Assembly: GCA_036556825.1 (NCBI GenBank)
Contig: DATBIR010000039.1
Coordinates: forward strand, 1 to 6,722
Reading direction: 5' to 3'
Source: JAJKJG01 sp036556825
GTDB taxonomy: Bacteria; Pseudomonadota; Alphaproteobacteria; Rhizobiales; Beijerinckiaceae
Length of the DNA: 6,722 nucleotides
The notes under the pieces were generated by a model. The model was not told where the DNA came from and did no database searches. It saw nothing but the letters and a program-made list of their open reading frames with translations. Position numbers and translations under genes: made by a program. Shown one piece after another: positions 1 through 5,667 of this stretch (its first letter is position 1; every line of letters starts with the position of its first letter).

Positions 1-281
1 GCCTCGGGCTCGTAAGCCGGGCGAGGCGCGCCGGCGCGCCGTTCGTGCACCATCGCAGGGGCCTGGACATTCGGGTCATTGCCGGGATTGCTGGCGGCGA
101 CGCCAACCGTTCCGCCGACGACCGCGCCGATCGCGGCGCCGACCGGGCCGCCGATGATGGCGCCGGCGACGCCGCCCGAAACGGCCCCGGCAACGGCGCC
201 GCCGGCCTGCTCGTTGGCCGAGACGAGCGTTGGCGCCACGGTCAGCATGAGCGCGGTCAAAACGACAGGAGCACGTGACAT
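1..281 (-). CDS. Exported glycine-zipper protein, partial (C-terminus beyond the left edge)
   Basis: Only the first 93 codons are present; the frame is still open at base 1. The ATG at 281-279 is well supported by GGAGGT (292-287) five bases upstream. Residues 1-22 form a clean signal peptide (SRAP n-region, hydrophobic LTALMLTVAPTLV, cleavage after VSA). Residues 26-62 are almost only Gly, Ala, Val and Ile, with repeated G-x-x-x-G spacing (for example GAIIGGPVGAAIG). This is a glycine-zipper segment of the kind that packs helices in a membrane or oligomer. After residue 63 the chain turns polar, with Asn, Pro and Arg (NPGNDPN, then HERRAGAPRP). Short exported proteins with this layout, some carrying a DUF1236-type C-terminal domain, are common in Bradyrhizobiaceae, but the diagnostic C-terminus is missing, so the family is not assigned. 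Nothing in it links it to the methanol genes. Confidence 0.72.
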   Translation of the reverse strand, partial: MSRAPVVLTALMLTVAPTLVSANEQAGGAVAGAVSGGVAGAIIGGPVGAAIGAVVGGTVGVAASNPGNDPNVQAPAMVHERRAGAPRPAYEPE

Positions 282-575
282 CCGCCACCTCCAATGAAAC
301 TTGCATGCAACTCGGTGCCTCGAACCATTCAGGAGGCACGCGATCCCGATGGTGGTCCCGGCGCGCATGCGCGCGCGGGGGCGGCGACGCGCCCCACCAT
401 CCGCACCGCTAACGTTCGGCCGGAAGCGCTGGTTCCTCGCCGGTCGACGAGGGCGGGGGCAAGTGACGACGCACGGATGCCAGCGTTGGGCCTGGCGGAG
501 TGCGGGAACCCGCGCTATCTCCGCACGGTTACGCATACAACGCCGCCAAGCCGATGCGGCGTCGCCGAGGACACC
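282..575. other. Intergenic region without a convincing gene
   Basis: This gap lies between two divergent starts (281 minus, 576 plus), so it should hold the promoters of both. Open frames run across it, but they are rich in Arg, Pro and Ala and look like ordinary high-GC chance frames. The one local feature I can point to is a perfect 10-base palindrome TTGCATGCAA at 301-310, 19 bases upstream of the glycine-zipper ATG. I could not find a convincing -35/-10 pair for either gene. Confidence 0.5.
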
Positions 576-740
576 GTGGCCGAGCGAGATTCTCCGGAAG
601 ACAACGTCCTGCCGCCGGGCAGCATCACACGAGACGACGGGCTCTGGACCGCCGCCGTGCTTTTTGCGGCCGTGCTGGTCTTCCTCGGCCTCGCCGCCTA
701 CCTTTACTGGCACGGGACGGGCAAGCTGCCGTGGCAATAG
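576..740 (+). CDS. Small single-pass membrane protein, hypothetical
   Basis: A GTG start at 576 with GAGG (567-570) five bases upstream gives a 54-residue protein. Residues 1-22 are polar and acidic (AERDSPEDN, then ITRDDG). Residues 24-44 form one strong hydrophobic helix (WTAAVLFAAVLVFLGLAAYLY), and the short tail is basic and aromatic (WHGTGKLPWQ). The charge pattern, negative before the helix and His/Lys after it, favours an outside N-terminus, or an inverted one-pass topology. The frame extends upstream to 294, but that part is compositionally unlike a protein and has no good start signal. The sharp change to a plausible membrane protein at the GTG is the main argument for this start. 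The gene converges on the methanol cluster and ends directly before an inverted repeat. I do not recognise the family; function unknown. Confidence 0.5.
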   Translation: MAERDSPEDNVLPPGSITRDDGLWTAAVLFAAVLVFLGLAAYLYWHGTGKLPWQ

Positions 741-745
741 CCAGC

Positions 746-775
746 GCAGGATCGATTCCGATTGATCGATCCTGC
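746..775. repeat. Palindromic intergenic repeat, GGATCGAT unit (copy A1)
   Basis: A perfect inverted repeat with 11-base arms, GCAGGATCGAT at 746-756 and its complement at 765-775, around an 8-base loop. It begins six bases after the stop of the small membrane protein. The same core recurs at 2973-3011 and 6653-6687. There is no T-run after it on either strand, so it is a stem of the repetitive-element kind and only possibly a terminator. Confidence 0.75.
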
Positions 776-790
776 TCGTTGTCTCGGGTC

Positions 791-859
791 GCATGATCCC
801 TTTCGGCAAAGCGGTGGCCACCCCGGATCAGGTCCGGGGCAGCTTTTGCCAGATCATGC
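791..859. repeat. Palindromic intergenic repeat, GCATGATC...GATCATGC unit (copy A2)
   Basis: The outer arms are GCATGATC (791-798) and GATCATGC (852-859). Inside are GGCAAAGC (805-812) facing GCTTTTGCC (842-850), and a GC-rich stem CCCCGGA (821-827) / TCCGGGG (833-839). The whole can fold into a long stem lying between two convergent genes, where it could act on transcripts from both strands. This architecture resembles the dispersed repeats of Hyphomicrobiales; the family assignment is from memory and not checked. Confidence 0.7.
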
Positions 860-860
860 T

Positions 861-1430
861 TTAGTCCGGCTCGGCCTTGAACGGGTCGATCTGGCTTAGC
901 GGCAGGCCGGCTTCGGACCAGCCGTCGGTGCCGTCGGGAAACCAGGCGACGCGGCGGTAGCCGTAGTCGAGCGCACGCCTGGCGGCGTTCCACGACATCC
1001 AGCAATCGCGCTGGCAGAAGAACACCAGCTGCATGTCCGCATCGCCCTTGCTCGCCTTCTCGAGGCCGCGGCGGAAATACGCGTCGCCGGCGGCGCTCAA
1101 TTCGCCGTAGCCGGTATTCGGCAGCCAGATCGCGCCGGGCAGGCTGTCGTGGCGCGGGTCGCGCCACACGGTTCCGGCCGGCAGGTTGGCAGGTTTTGCA
1201 ACGCGCGGCAGCACGTCGACGAACAGCGACGATCCCTGTTTCCACAGCGCCAGGGCCGCCGGGGTGTCGAGCACGCTGGCGCCGCGCAACGTCGCCGGAA
1301 CGCGCGAGCGGTAATCGCCCATGCGGTAGCCGGCCGGCTCGGGCGGCGCATCGGGCTGCGCGGCCGCGCGCGACAGCAACAATGCGCAGACCGCAACCGA
1401 GCAGGCCGCAAGCGTGCGGGCGCGCCTCAT
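861..1430 (-). CDS. PQQ-dependent catabolism-associated CXXCW-family protein (rhodanese-like, exported)
   Basis: A 189-residue exported protein of the family found beside PQQ alcohol dehydrogenases and named for a CXXCW motif. Residues 1-24 form a signal peptide (MRRARTL, hydrophobic stretch, cleavage near RAAA-Q). The mature part has a rhodanese-like fold signature: a beta strand SLFVDVLPR (68-76), then DSLPGAIWLPNTGYGEL (95-111), then LVFFCQRDCWMSWNAA (135-150) with the motif cysteines C139 and C143, and YGYRRVAWFPDGTDGW (156-171). The ATG at 1430 overlaps the stop of the upstream binding-protein gene as ATGA, so translation is probably coupled. As read here, three residues separate the cysteines before Trp. 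The family is tied to quinoprotein systems by genome context, and a thiol or redox role is plausible but unproven. The gene ends in the repeat at 791-859. Confidence 0.9.
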   Translation of the reverse strand: MRRARTLAACSVAVCALLLSRAAAQPDAPPEPAGYRMGDYRSRVPATLRGASVLDTPAALALWKQGSSLFVDVLPRVAKPANLPAGTVWRDPRHDSLPGAIWLPNTGYGELSAAGDAYFRRGLEKASKGDADMQLVFFCQRDCWMSWNAARRALDYGYRRVAWFPDGTDGWSEAGLPLSQIDPFKAEPD

Positions 1431-2407
1431 CGCGCCGCGACGCGAGGCGCCGTGATCGGGCGGTCGTCCTCGTCGAGCAGCGGCACGCCGAAATCGAGCA
1501 GCGCGCGGTCGAAGTCGCCCTGCCGCCTGCGGATGATCTCGTTGAGGCGGCGCTTCCACTCGAGCTCGTTGTGCCGCATGCCGAGCGTGATCCGGTAGGC
1601 CAGGGGCGGCCGGTCGCGCTCGTGCACGAGAGGGATCACGGTGAGGGGCGCGGGCGCGCGCCGGGCGAGCCAGCCGCCGATCGGTCCCCACAGGAGCGCC
1701 CCGTCGATGCGCCCCGCGGTCAGGTCGGCGATCATCTCGGCGGCCGGAAAGTCGTAGCGGCGATCGACCAGCAGGGCGTAGTTCCTGGCGGTGGCCAGCA
1801 GGCCTTCGTCGAGGAGGTGGTCGGCGACCGGGGTGCCGGCGATCACGCCGAGACGCTTGTCCTTGAGGCGCGGATCGCCCAGGCGCTCGACGCCGTCGAG
1901 ACCGCCGCCGCGCCTGACGATCAGCACGTAGGCCGAGCGGTAATACGGGTTCGAGCTCTGGACCGGCTCGGCGCCGGCGGCGTAGCCGATGACGACGTCG
2001 CACAGCTTGGCGCCGAGCGTGTTGGCGACGAAGCCGGGACCCTGCGAGAGCCAGTAGTAGCGCAACGGCACGCCGAGATCCTTGGCGACGATGTCGGCGA
2101 TGCGGTTTTCGAAGCCTTCTTCCCGGCGGTTCGAGAACGGCAGGTTGTCCGGATCGGCGCAGACGCGAAGGACATTGTGCGCCACCACGTCGGGCAGGTG
2201 CTGGGCCGTCGCGCCGCGCGCACCGACGAAGGCGAGACATGCAGCGGCGGCGACAGCTCCGAACAGCGCGCGGCTGCGTGCGCCCGCGCCGCGGCCTGCG
2301 CGCGCCACGGGCCGGCCGGCAGCAAACCTCCGGCGGCGCGCCATCACGAAAGCGACGTCCATGGCCGTGGTCCGCGCGCTACTCGCCGAGGCAGGTGCGC
2401 TCCGCAT
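1427..2407 (-). CDS. xoxJ: XoxJ/MxaJ-like periplasmic binding protein of the quinoprotein dehydrogenase cluster
   Basis: The protein has up to 326 residues and belongs to the quinoprotein dehydrogenase-associated family related to ABC-transporter solute-binding proteins. The family opening LRVCADPDNLPFSN (80-93) is followed by the class landmarks GFENRIADIVAKDLG (98-112), CDVVIGYAAG (136-145), a KRLGVIAGTPVADHLL stretch (184-199), DLTAGRIDGALLWGP (228-242) and ELEWKRRLNEII (281-292). Cys83 and Cys136 are the only cysteines in the exported part. A hydrophobic segment (LFGAVAAAACLAFVGA, 48-63) ends at ATAQ, the likely export signal. No permease or ATPase is nearby, so it probably works as a partner or maturation factor for XoxF, not in import. 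MxaJ/XoxJ proteins have been proposed to help activate the dehydrogenase. The start is uncertain: ATG 2407 has a weak AAGG seven or so bases upstream and overlaps the cytochrome gene by 29 bases, while ATG 2362 and ATG 2344 give a more usual leader but no clear Shine-Dalgarno site. Confidence 0.9.
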   Translation of the reverse strand: MRSAPASASSARTTAMDVAFVMARRRRFAAGRPVARAGRGAGARSRALFGAVAAAACLAFVGARGATAQHLPDVVAHNVLRVCADPDNLPFSNRREEGFENRIADIVAKDLGVPLRYYWLSQGPGFVANTLGAKLCDVVIGYAAGAEPVQSSNPYYRSAYVLIVRRGGGLDGVERLGDPRLKDKRLGVIAGTPVADHLLDEGLLATARNYALLVDRRYDFPAAEMIADLTAGRIDGALLWGPIGGWLARRAPAPLTVIPLVHERDRPPLAYRITLGMRHNELEWKRRLNEIIRRRQGDFDRALLDFGVPLLDEDDRPITAPRVAAR

Positions 2408-2903
2408 CCTGCGCCGCCTTCGGCTTGCTGTCTCGCTTCTCGATACGCATCCGCGGCAGCGCTCCGTCGGCGCGGGCGCGCAGATACACGTAAATGTCCT
2501 CGAGATAGCACATCACATTGGTGTTCTCGCCGAAGGACGGCATCATGCTCGGCCTTCCGGCCATGTTGCCCTGCCGGCCCTGCACGACCACGGCGACGAA
2601 GTCGTCATGCTTCATGGTCTTGAGCGACTCGACCAGCCCGGGCGCGTAGGTCGAGCCTTCGCCGTCGGGGCCATGACAGACGTGACATTCGGCATGATAG
2701 CGCCGGTAGCCCGAATAGGTGGCCCAGTCGACGGTGCCGTCCGGCTTGATGTTGTAGGTCGGAGCGCCATCGGCGTCGAAATACTGGCCGCCTTCCTCGC
2801 GGGCCGGCTTGGTCGGCTCGGCCAGAGCGGCCGTTGCGGCGAGCGTCACGGCGAACGCAACGGCGGTTGCAACATGTGCATATGCGGCAGTCATCGAAAT
2901 CAA
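2379..2903 (-). CDS. xoxG: c-type cytochrome, methanol metabolism-related (XoxG-like electron acceptor)
   Basis: Encodes a monoheme periplasmic cytochrome expected to accept electrons from XoxF. With the TTG start the product has 174 residues: a signal peptide (hydrophobic VATAVAFAVTLAATAALA, cleavage before EP at 29), the heme site CHVCH at 73-77 with H77 as proximal ligand, and MMPSFG at 120-125, where M121 is the likely distal ligand. Two further cysteines, C132 in NVMCYLEDIYVYLRAR and C171 near the end, match the four-cysteine, methanol-linked cytochrome family and may form a disulfide. GGAGGG (2915-2910) sits six bases before TTG 2903 but fifteen before ATG 2894, so I prefer the TTG; the ATG would give 171 residues. 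The frame also opens at ATG 2957, upstream of the Shine-Dalgarno site. It follows xoxF by 225 bases of hairpin-rich DNA and leads into xoxJ. The xoxG name is by position and family, not by proof of partnership. Confidence 0.88.
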   Translation of the reverse strand: MISMTAAYAHVATAVAFAVTLAATAALAEPTKPAREEGGQYFDADGAPTYNIKPDGTVDWATYSGYRRYHAECHVCHGPDGEGSTYAPGLVESLKTMKHDDFVAVVVQGRQGNMAGRPSMMPSFGENTNVMCYLEDIYVYLRARADGALPRMRIEKRDSKPKAAQDAERTCLGE

Positions 2904-2909
2904 GACAAT

Positions 2910-2915
2910 CCCTCC
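2910..2915 (-). promoter_or_regulatory. Ribosome binding site deciding a TTG start for the cytochrome gene
   Basis: GGAGGG on the minus strand, six bases from the in-frame TTG at 2903-2901 and fifteen bases from the ATG at 2894-2892. The spacing is ideal for the TTG and too long for the ATG. Confidence 0.55.
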
Positions 2916-2972
2916 AAGCATCCGCCGGCAGCATCCGCCACGCGTCGCATCTGGCAACCGGCCCTTACAGAC

Positions 2973-3011
2973 GAGAGCAGGATCGATTCGGATAGAATCG
3001 ATCCTGCTCTC
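2973..3011. repeat. Perfect 17-bp inverted repeat, GGATCGATTC unit (copy B1)
   Basis: The left arm is 2973-2989 (GAGAGCAGGATCGATTC), the loop is GGATA (2990-2994) and the right arm is 2995-3011, an exact complement. This is the longest perfect palindrome I found here. It lies in the xoxF-cytochrome gap, 70 bases upstream of the chosen cytochrome start. A transcript running from xoxF into the cytochrome gene would have to pass through it. It has no T-run. Confidence 0.85.
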
Positions 3012-3019
3012 CTTTCTCC

Positions 3020-3066
3020 TTGTGCCCTTCTCGACAAAGCCGACTCACTTTGCCGGATCATGCTCT
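3020..3066. repeat. Degenerate GCATGATC-type repeat unit (copy B2)
   Basis: The right half is intact, CTTTGCCGGATCATGC ending at 3063, opposite ACAAAGCC around 3035-3042. The left outer arm has decayed to TTGTGCCC. It sits next to B1 in the same order as the paired units of copy A, which shows that the two palindromes travel as one composite element. Confidence 0.55.
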
Positions 3067-3071
3067 TGAGA

Positions 3072-3094
3072 GCCGGCGCATCCTTTGCGCCGGC
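3072..3094 (-). terminator. GC-rich hairpin downstream of xoxF
   Basis: A perfect stem with 9-base arms, GCCGGCGCA (3072-3080) and TGCGCCGGC (3086-3094), and a 5-base loop, 35 bases after the xoxF stop. No U-tract follows on the minus strand, so it is not a standard intrinsic terminator. It may reduce read-through or protect the xoxF message from 3' decay, which would let xoxF be made in excess over the cytochrome. Confidence 0.45.
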
Positions 3095-3128
3095 CCGTGT
3101 CACAGCGAGCGATGACCCGCGCGGCCGA

Positions 3129-4934
3129 TCATTGCGGCAGCGTGAACACCGTGAGCTGGCCGCCGAGGGCCGTGTAGTTGTTGAGCGCCGCGTAGCCGCC
3201 CACCGCGCCGAGCCCGGCGGTCGGTTCGGTCAGGCCGGCAGCGAGGCCGATGCCGGCACAGCCGCCGATGCCCGACAGCACGGCGACGTATTGCTTGCCC
3301 TTGTTGGTGTAGGTCATCACGTTGCCGATGATGCCGGACGGAGTCTTGAACTTGTAAAGCTCCTTGCCGGTCTTGGCGTCGACGGCCTTCAGATAGCCTT
3401 CGAGCGTGCCGTAGAAGACGACGTCGCCGGCCGTCGCCAGGGCGCCCGACCACACCGAGAACGGCTCCTTGTTCGACCACGCGATCTTGCCCGTGCGCGC
3501 ATCCCACGCGATGAAGTTGCCCAGGCCGCCGTGACTGTTGGTGGCCGGGTACATCGACAGCGTGGCGCCCACGTAAGGCTGGCCCGGCGTGTAGCGCACG
3601 CGGAACGGCTCGTAGTCCATGCAGACGTGGTTGGTCGGCACGTAGAACAGGCCGGTCTTCGGCGAGAAGGCCGCCGGCTGCTGGTCCTTCGAGCCGAGGG
3701 CCGCCGGGCAGATGCCCTTGCTGTTGACGTCCTCGCCGTTCTGCTCGGTCGAATATTGGGCGACGACGAGCGGCCGGCCGTAGGTCTTGCTGTTCTTGTC
3801 CATGTCGACCTTGGAGGCCCAGTTCACCGTCGGGTCGTATTTCTCGGCGACGAGCAGCTCGCCGGTGACGCGGTCGAGCGTGTAGCCGAAGCCGTTGCGG
3901 TCGAAATGGACGAGGATCGGACGCGTGCGCCCGCCGATCTCCTGGTCGGTCAGGATCATCTCGTTGACGCCGTCGTAGTCCCACTCGTCATGCGGGGTCA
4001 TCTGGTAGACCCATTTGGCAACGCCGGTGTCGACGTCGCGGGCGAAGATCGTCATGCTCCACTTGTTGTCGCCCGGGCGCTGTTTCGGGTTCCAGGTCGA
4101 GGGGTTGCCGCTGCCGTAGTAGAAGGCGTTCTGCTGCGGGTCATACGAATACCAGCCCCAGGTGCAGCCGCCGCCCTGCTTCCACTGCTCGCCCTGCCAG
4201 GTCTTGAGGCTCGACTCCTTTCCGACCGGCTTGCCGTGCTCCATGGTCTTTTCCGGATCGATCAGCATCTCGTTGTCCGGTCCCATCGAGTAGGCGCGCC
4301 ACACCTGCTTGCCGGTCTTCGTGTCGTAGGCAGTGACGTGGCAGCGTACGCCGAACTCGCCGCCCGATATGCCGACGATCACCTTGTCCTTGACCGGCAG
4401 AACGGTGGCCGTGTTGGTCTCGCCTTTCTTGGGATCGCCATTGACGACCGACCAAACGGGCTTGCCGGTCTTGGCGTCGAGCGCGACCAGGGTCGTGTCG
4501 GCCTGGTGCAGGAAAATCTTGCCGTCCGCATAAGCGACGCCGCGATGCACCGTGTCGCAGCACATCACCGGAATGACGGTGGGATCCTGCTTCGGCTCGT
4601 ATTTCCAGAGGATCTTGCCGTCGTTGTTCAGGTCGAGCGCGTAGACGATGTTCGGGAACGGCGTGTGCACATACATCACGTCGCCGATCACCAGGGGCGA
4701 GCCTTCGTGCCCGCGCAGCACGCCGGTCGAGAACGTCCACGCCACCTGCAGCTTGCCTGCATTGCCGGCGTTGATCTGATCGAGCTTGGAGTAACGCGTA
4801 TTCGCGTAGTCCCCGGTCTGGATTGCCCACTGGTTGGGATCCTGGATCAGCTTCTGCAGCTCATCATTGGCGCTCGCCGGCAACGTCCAGGGACCGAGGA
4901 GCGCGACCGTAGTCAGTAATCCGATTCTCCGCAT
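3129..4934 (-). CDS. xoxF: Lanthanide-dependent PQQ methanol dehydrogenase, XoxF type
   Basis: Periplasmic quinoprotein oxidising methanol (possibly other short alcohols), passing electrons to a c-type cytochrome. The ATG at 4934 has GGAGGAG (4947-4941) six bases upstream and gives 601 residues, the usual XoxF length; an upstream in-frame ATG at 5033 would add 33 residues with no family resemblance. The signal peptide ends at LPASA (18-22). The eight-bladed propeller shows repeated tryptophan-docking motifs such as ALDAKTGKPVW (151-161) and AWDARTGKIAW (476-486). Key residues: vicinal Cys125-Cys126 that stack on PQQ; metal ligands E193 (GGEFG), N277 (GSGNPS) and catalytic D319 in WDYD; D321, the extra aspartate that marks lanthanide-binding XoxF, where calcium MxaF has alanine; R346 (DRNGFG); and C409/C438, the probable second disulfide. 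Not MxaF: the WDYD signature and the lack of a small-subunit gene nearby argue against it. The clade (XoxF5 is usual in this order) is inference. Confidence 0.96.
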   Translation of the reverse strand: MRRIGLLTTVALLGPWTLPASANDELQKLIQDPNQWAIQTGDYANTRYSKLDQINAGNAGKLQVAWTFSTGVLRGHEGSPLVIGDVMYVHTPFPNIVYALDLNNDGKILWKYEPKQDPTVIPVMCCDTVHRGVAYADGKIFLHQADTTLVALDAKTGKPVWSVVNGDPKKGETNTATVLPVKDKVIVGISGGEFGVRCHVTAYDTKTGKQVWRAYSMGPDNEMLIDPEKTMEHGKPVGKESSLKTWQGEQWKQGGGCTWGWYSYDPQQNAFYYGSGNPSTWNPKQRPGDNKWSMTIFARDVDTGVAKWVYQMTPHDEWDYDGVNEMILTDQEIGGRTRPILVHFDRNGFGYTLDRVTGELLVAEKYDPTVNWASKVDMDKNSKTYGRPLVVAQYSTEQNGEDVNSKGICPAALGSKDQQPAAFSPKTGLFYVPTNHVCMDYEPFRVRYTPGQPYVGATLSMYPATNSHGGLGNFIAWDARTGKIAWSNKEPFSVWSGALATAGDVVFYGTLEGYLKAVDAKTGKELYKFKTPSGIIGNVMTYTNKGKQYVAVLSGIGGCAGIGLAAGLTEPTAGLGAVGGYAALNNYTALGGQLTVFTLPQ

Positions 4935-5006
4935 GACGATCTCCTCCGCTAGAGCGGGAGCGAAACCGGCTTCAGGAGGAAGCCATCCGCCCTTCTTTCT
5001 CTTTGT

Positions 5007-5051
5007 GCATGATCGCCTTCGACGAAGCGGCACCCACGTCGCCGATCATGC
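5007..5051. repeat. Palindromic intergenic repeat, GCATGATC...GATCATGC unit (copy C1)
   Basis: The arms are GCATGATC (5007-5014) and GATCATGC (5044-5051), with a second pairing of CGCC after the left arm and CGCCG before the right. It lies within the untranslated leader of xoxF if transcription starts further upstream, about 75 bases from the start codon. Confidence 0.7.
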
Positions 5052-5064
5052 TCCTTGTCCGACA

Positions 5065-5127
5065 CGATCATTGTGGCGAAGCGCTTTCCCGCCCCGCATC
5101 AGGCCCGGGGCGGGCTTCGCCGATCAT
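5065..5127. repeat. Palindromic repeat with a GC-rich core (copy C2)
   Basis: The nested arms are CGATCAT (5065-5071) opposite its partner CGATCATGC (5121-5129), GGCGAAGC (5075-5082) opposite GCTTCGCC (5114-5121), and CCCGCCCCG (5088-5096) opposite CGGGGCGGG (5106-5114). The outermost arm pairs poorly, but the inner stems are perfect. It follows C1 by 13 bases, so this is a tandem pair of elements. Confidence 0.65.
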
Positions 5128-5336
5128 GCCGGGCGCGAACCGTTTGGCATTGCTGTGAACGCCGCCAACGATCCGCGCGCTCGTTTTCGCCCGGGGCAAG
5201 TGGCCGGTATGGGGTAGAAATCACGGGCTCAGCGCGCCGCTCAACCTGTGCGAACCGAGTCCGCAATCAGAACCCCGCCTCCCGCGGGTGAGCTTCAACG
5301 TCGAAGCAGGGAAATGCTACGCTTTACCCGATGAAA

Positions 5337-5359
5337 TGCAAATGCAATCTGCAACTTGC
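5337..5359 (-). promoter_or_regulatory. Array of three TTGCA motifs upstream of xoxF
   Basis: Read on the minus strand, TTGCA occurs three times (complements at 5350-5354, 5343-5347 and 5337-5341), spaced 7 and 6 bases, with CGCAAG just before. Closely spaced short direct repeats between a possible -10 box and the gene suggest a protein-binding site, but this could be chance in an AT-rich patch. Confidence 0.3.
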
Positions 5360-5411
5360 GAAGGCGAGTAGTTTCTCCGGGAATAAATCAGAGTTCATGT
5401 AAAGCTTGAAT

Positions 5412-5417
5412 ATTATA
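5412..5417 (-). promoter_or_regulatory. Candidate -10 box for xoxF
   Basis: A perfect TATAAT on the minus strand inside the only AT-rich island of the window. No good -35 hexamer sits 16-18 bases upstream (the bases there read CGATAC), so an activator would be needed. Use of this box would give an untranslated leader of roughly 470 bases. Confidence 0.35.
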
Positions 5418-5667
5418 CGGGTCAGATTGTGGCCGTATCGTTTTTGATCCAATCTTCTCCGCCGGAGCGATGCAGCGCGTCTGAAGAGAATCATGTTGCT
5501 GTAAGGTCTAGACCGCGATCGACCTGCGCGGAAATGCTTTATGCGATTGCCCGGAAAGTCATTTCATCCGAGGACGCAGCTAAACGCGGCCAGCAACGAA
5601 ACAGTCTTGGCGCGGCCGGACTCGTTCACATTTTCAGGAGCCTGCCCCCGAGCGGCGCCGGGCGGCT

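Larger units (their letters stand above)
4935..5667. other. 733-base gene-free region upstream of xoxF
   Basis: From the xoxF side it holds the xoxF ribosome binding site, two repeat units (5007-5051, 5065-5127), GC-rich DNA without a believable frame (about 5131-5300), an AT-rich island with TTGCA repeats and a TATAAT (about 5320-5460), and a short tail after the stop of the hydrolase gene. A plus-strand open frame that starts at 5429 runs into the hydrolase gene, and its composition looks like an antisense shadow. Palindrome GGTCTAGACC lies at 5505-5514. This gap should contain the xoxF promoter. Confidence 0.6.

Noticed and set aside
1431..2240. The 459-codon minus-strand frame read as a fusion of a long N-terminal part with the CXXCW protein
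   Set aside because: The upstream part is an out-of-frame, Arg-rich reading of xoxJ. A signal peptide begins at the ATG at 1430, and the ATGA overlap with the xoxJ stop fixes the true start.
1196..2623. A 475-codon plus-strand open frame over the xoxJ and CXXCW region
   Set aside because: It is the antisense shadow of two genes with clear signal peptides and family motifs, and its composition is Arg/Ala-rich without domain structure.
2082..4919. A 945-codon plus-strand open frame spanning the cytochrome and xoxF genes
   Set aside because: It is antisense to xoxF and the cytochrome, whose minus-strand products have unmistakable family motifs. Long antisense frames are expected at this GC content and codon bias, and its translation has no recognisable domain.
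4935..5033. N-terminal extension of XoxF from the ATG at 5033
   Set aside because: It would put 33 residues, partly encoded by repeat C1, ahead of a complete signal peptide, while the ATG at 4934 has an ideal ribosome site.
746..5127. The regularly recurring palindromes as a CRISPR array
   Set aside because: Copies are hundreds to thousands of bases apart, separated by genes, variable in sequence and without uniform spacers.
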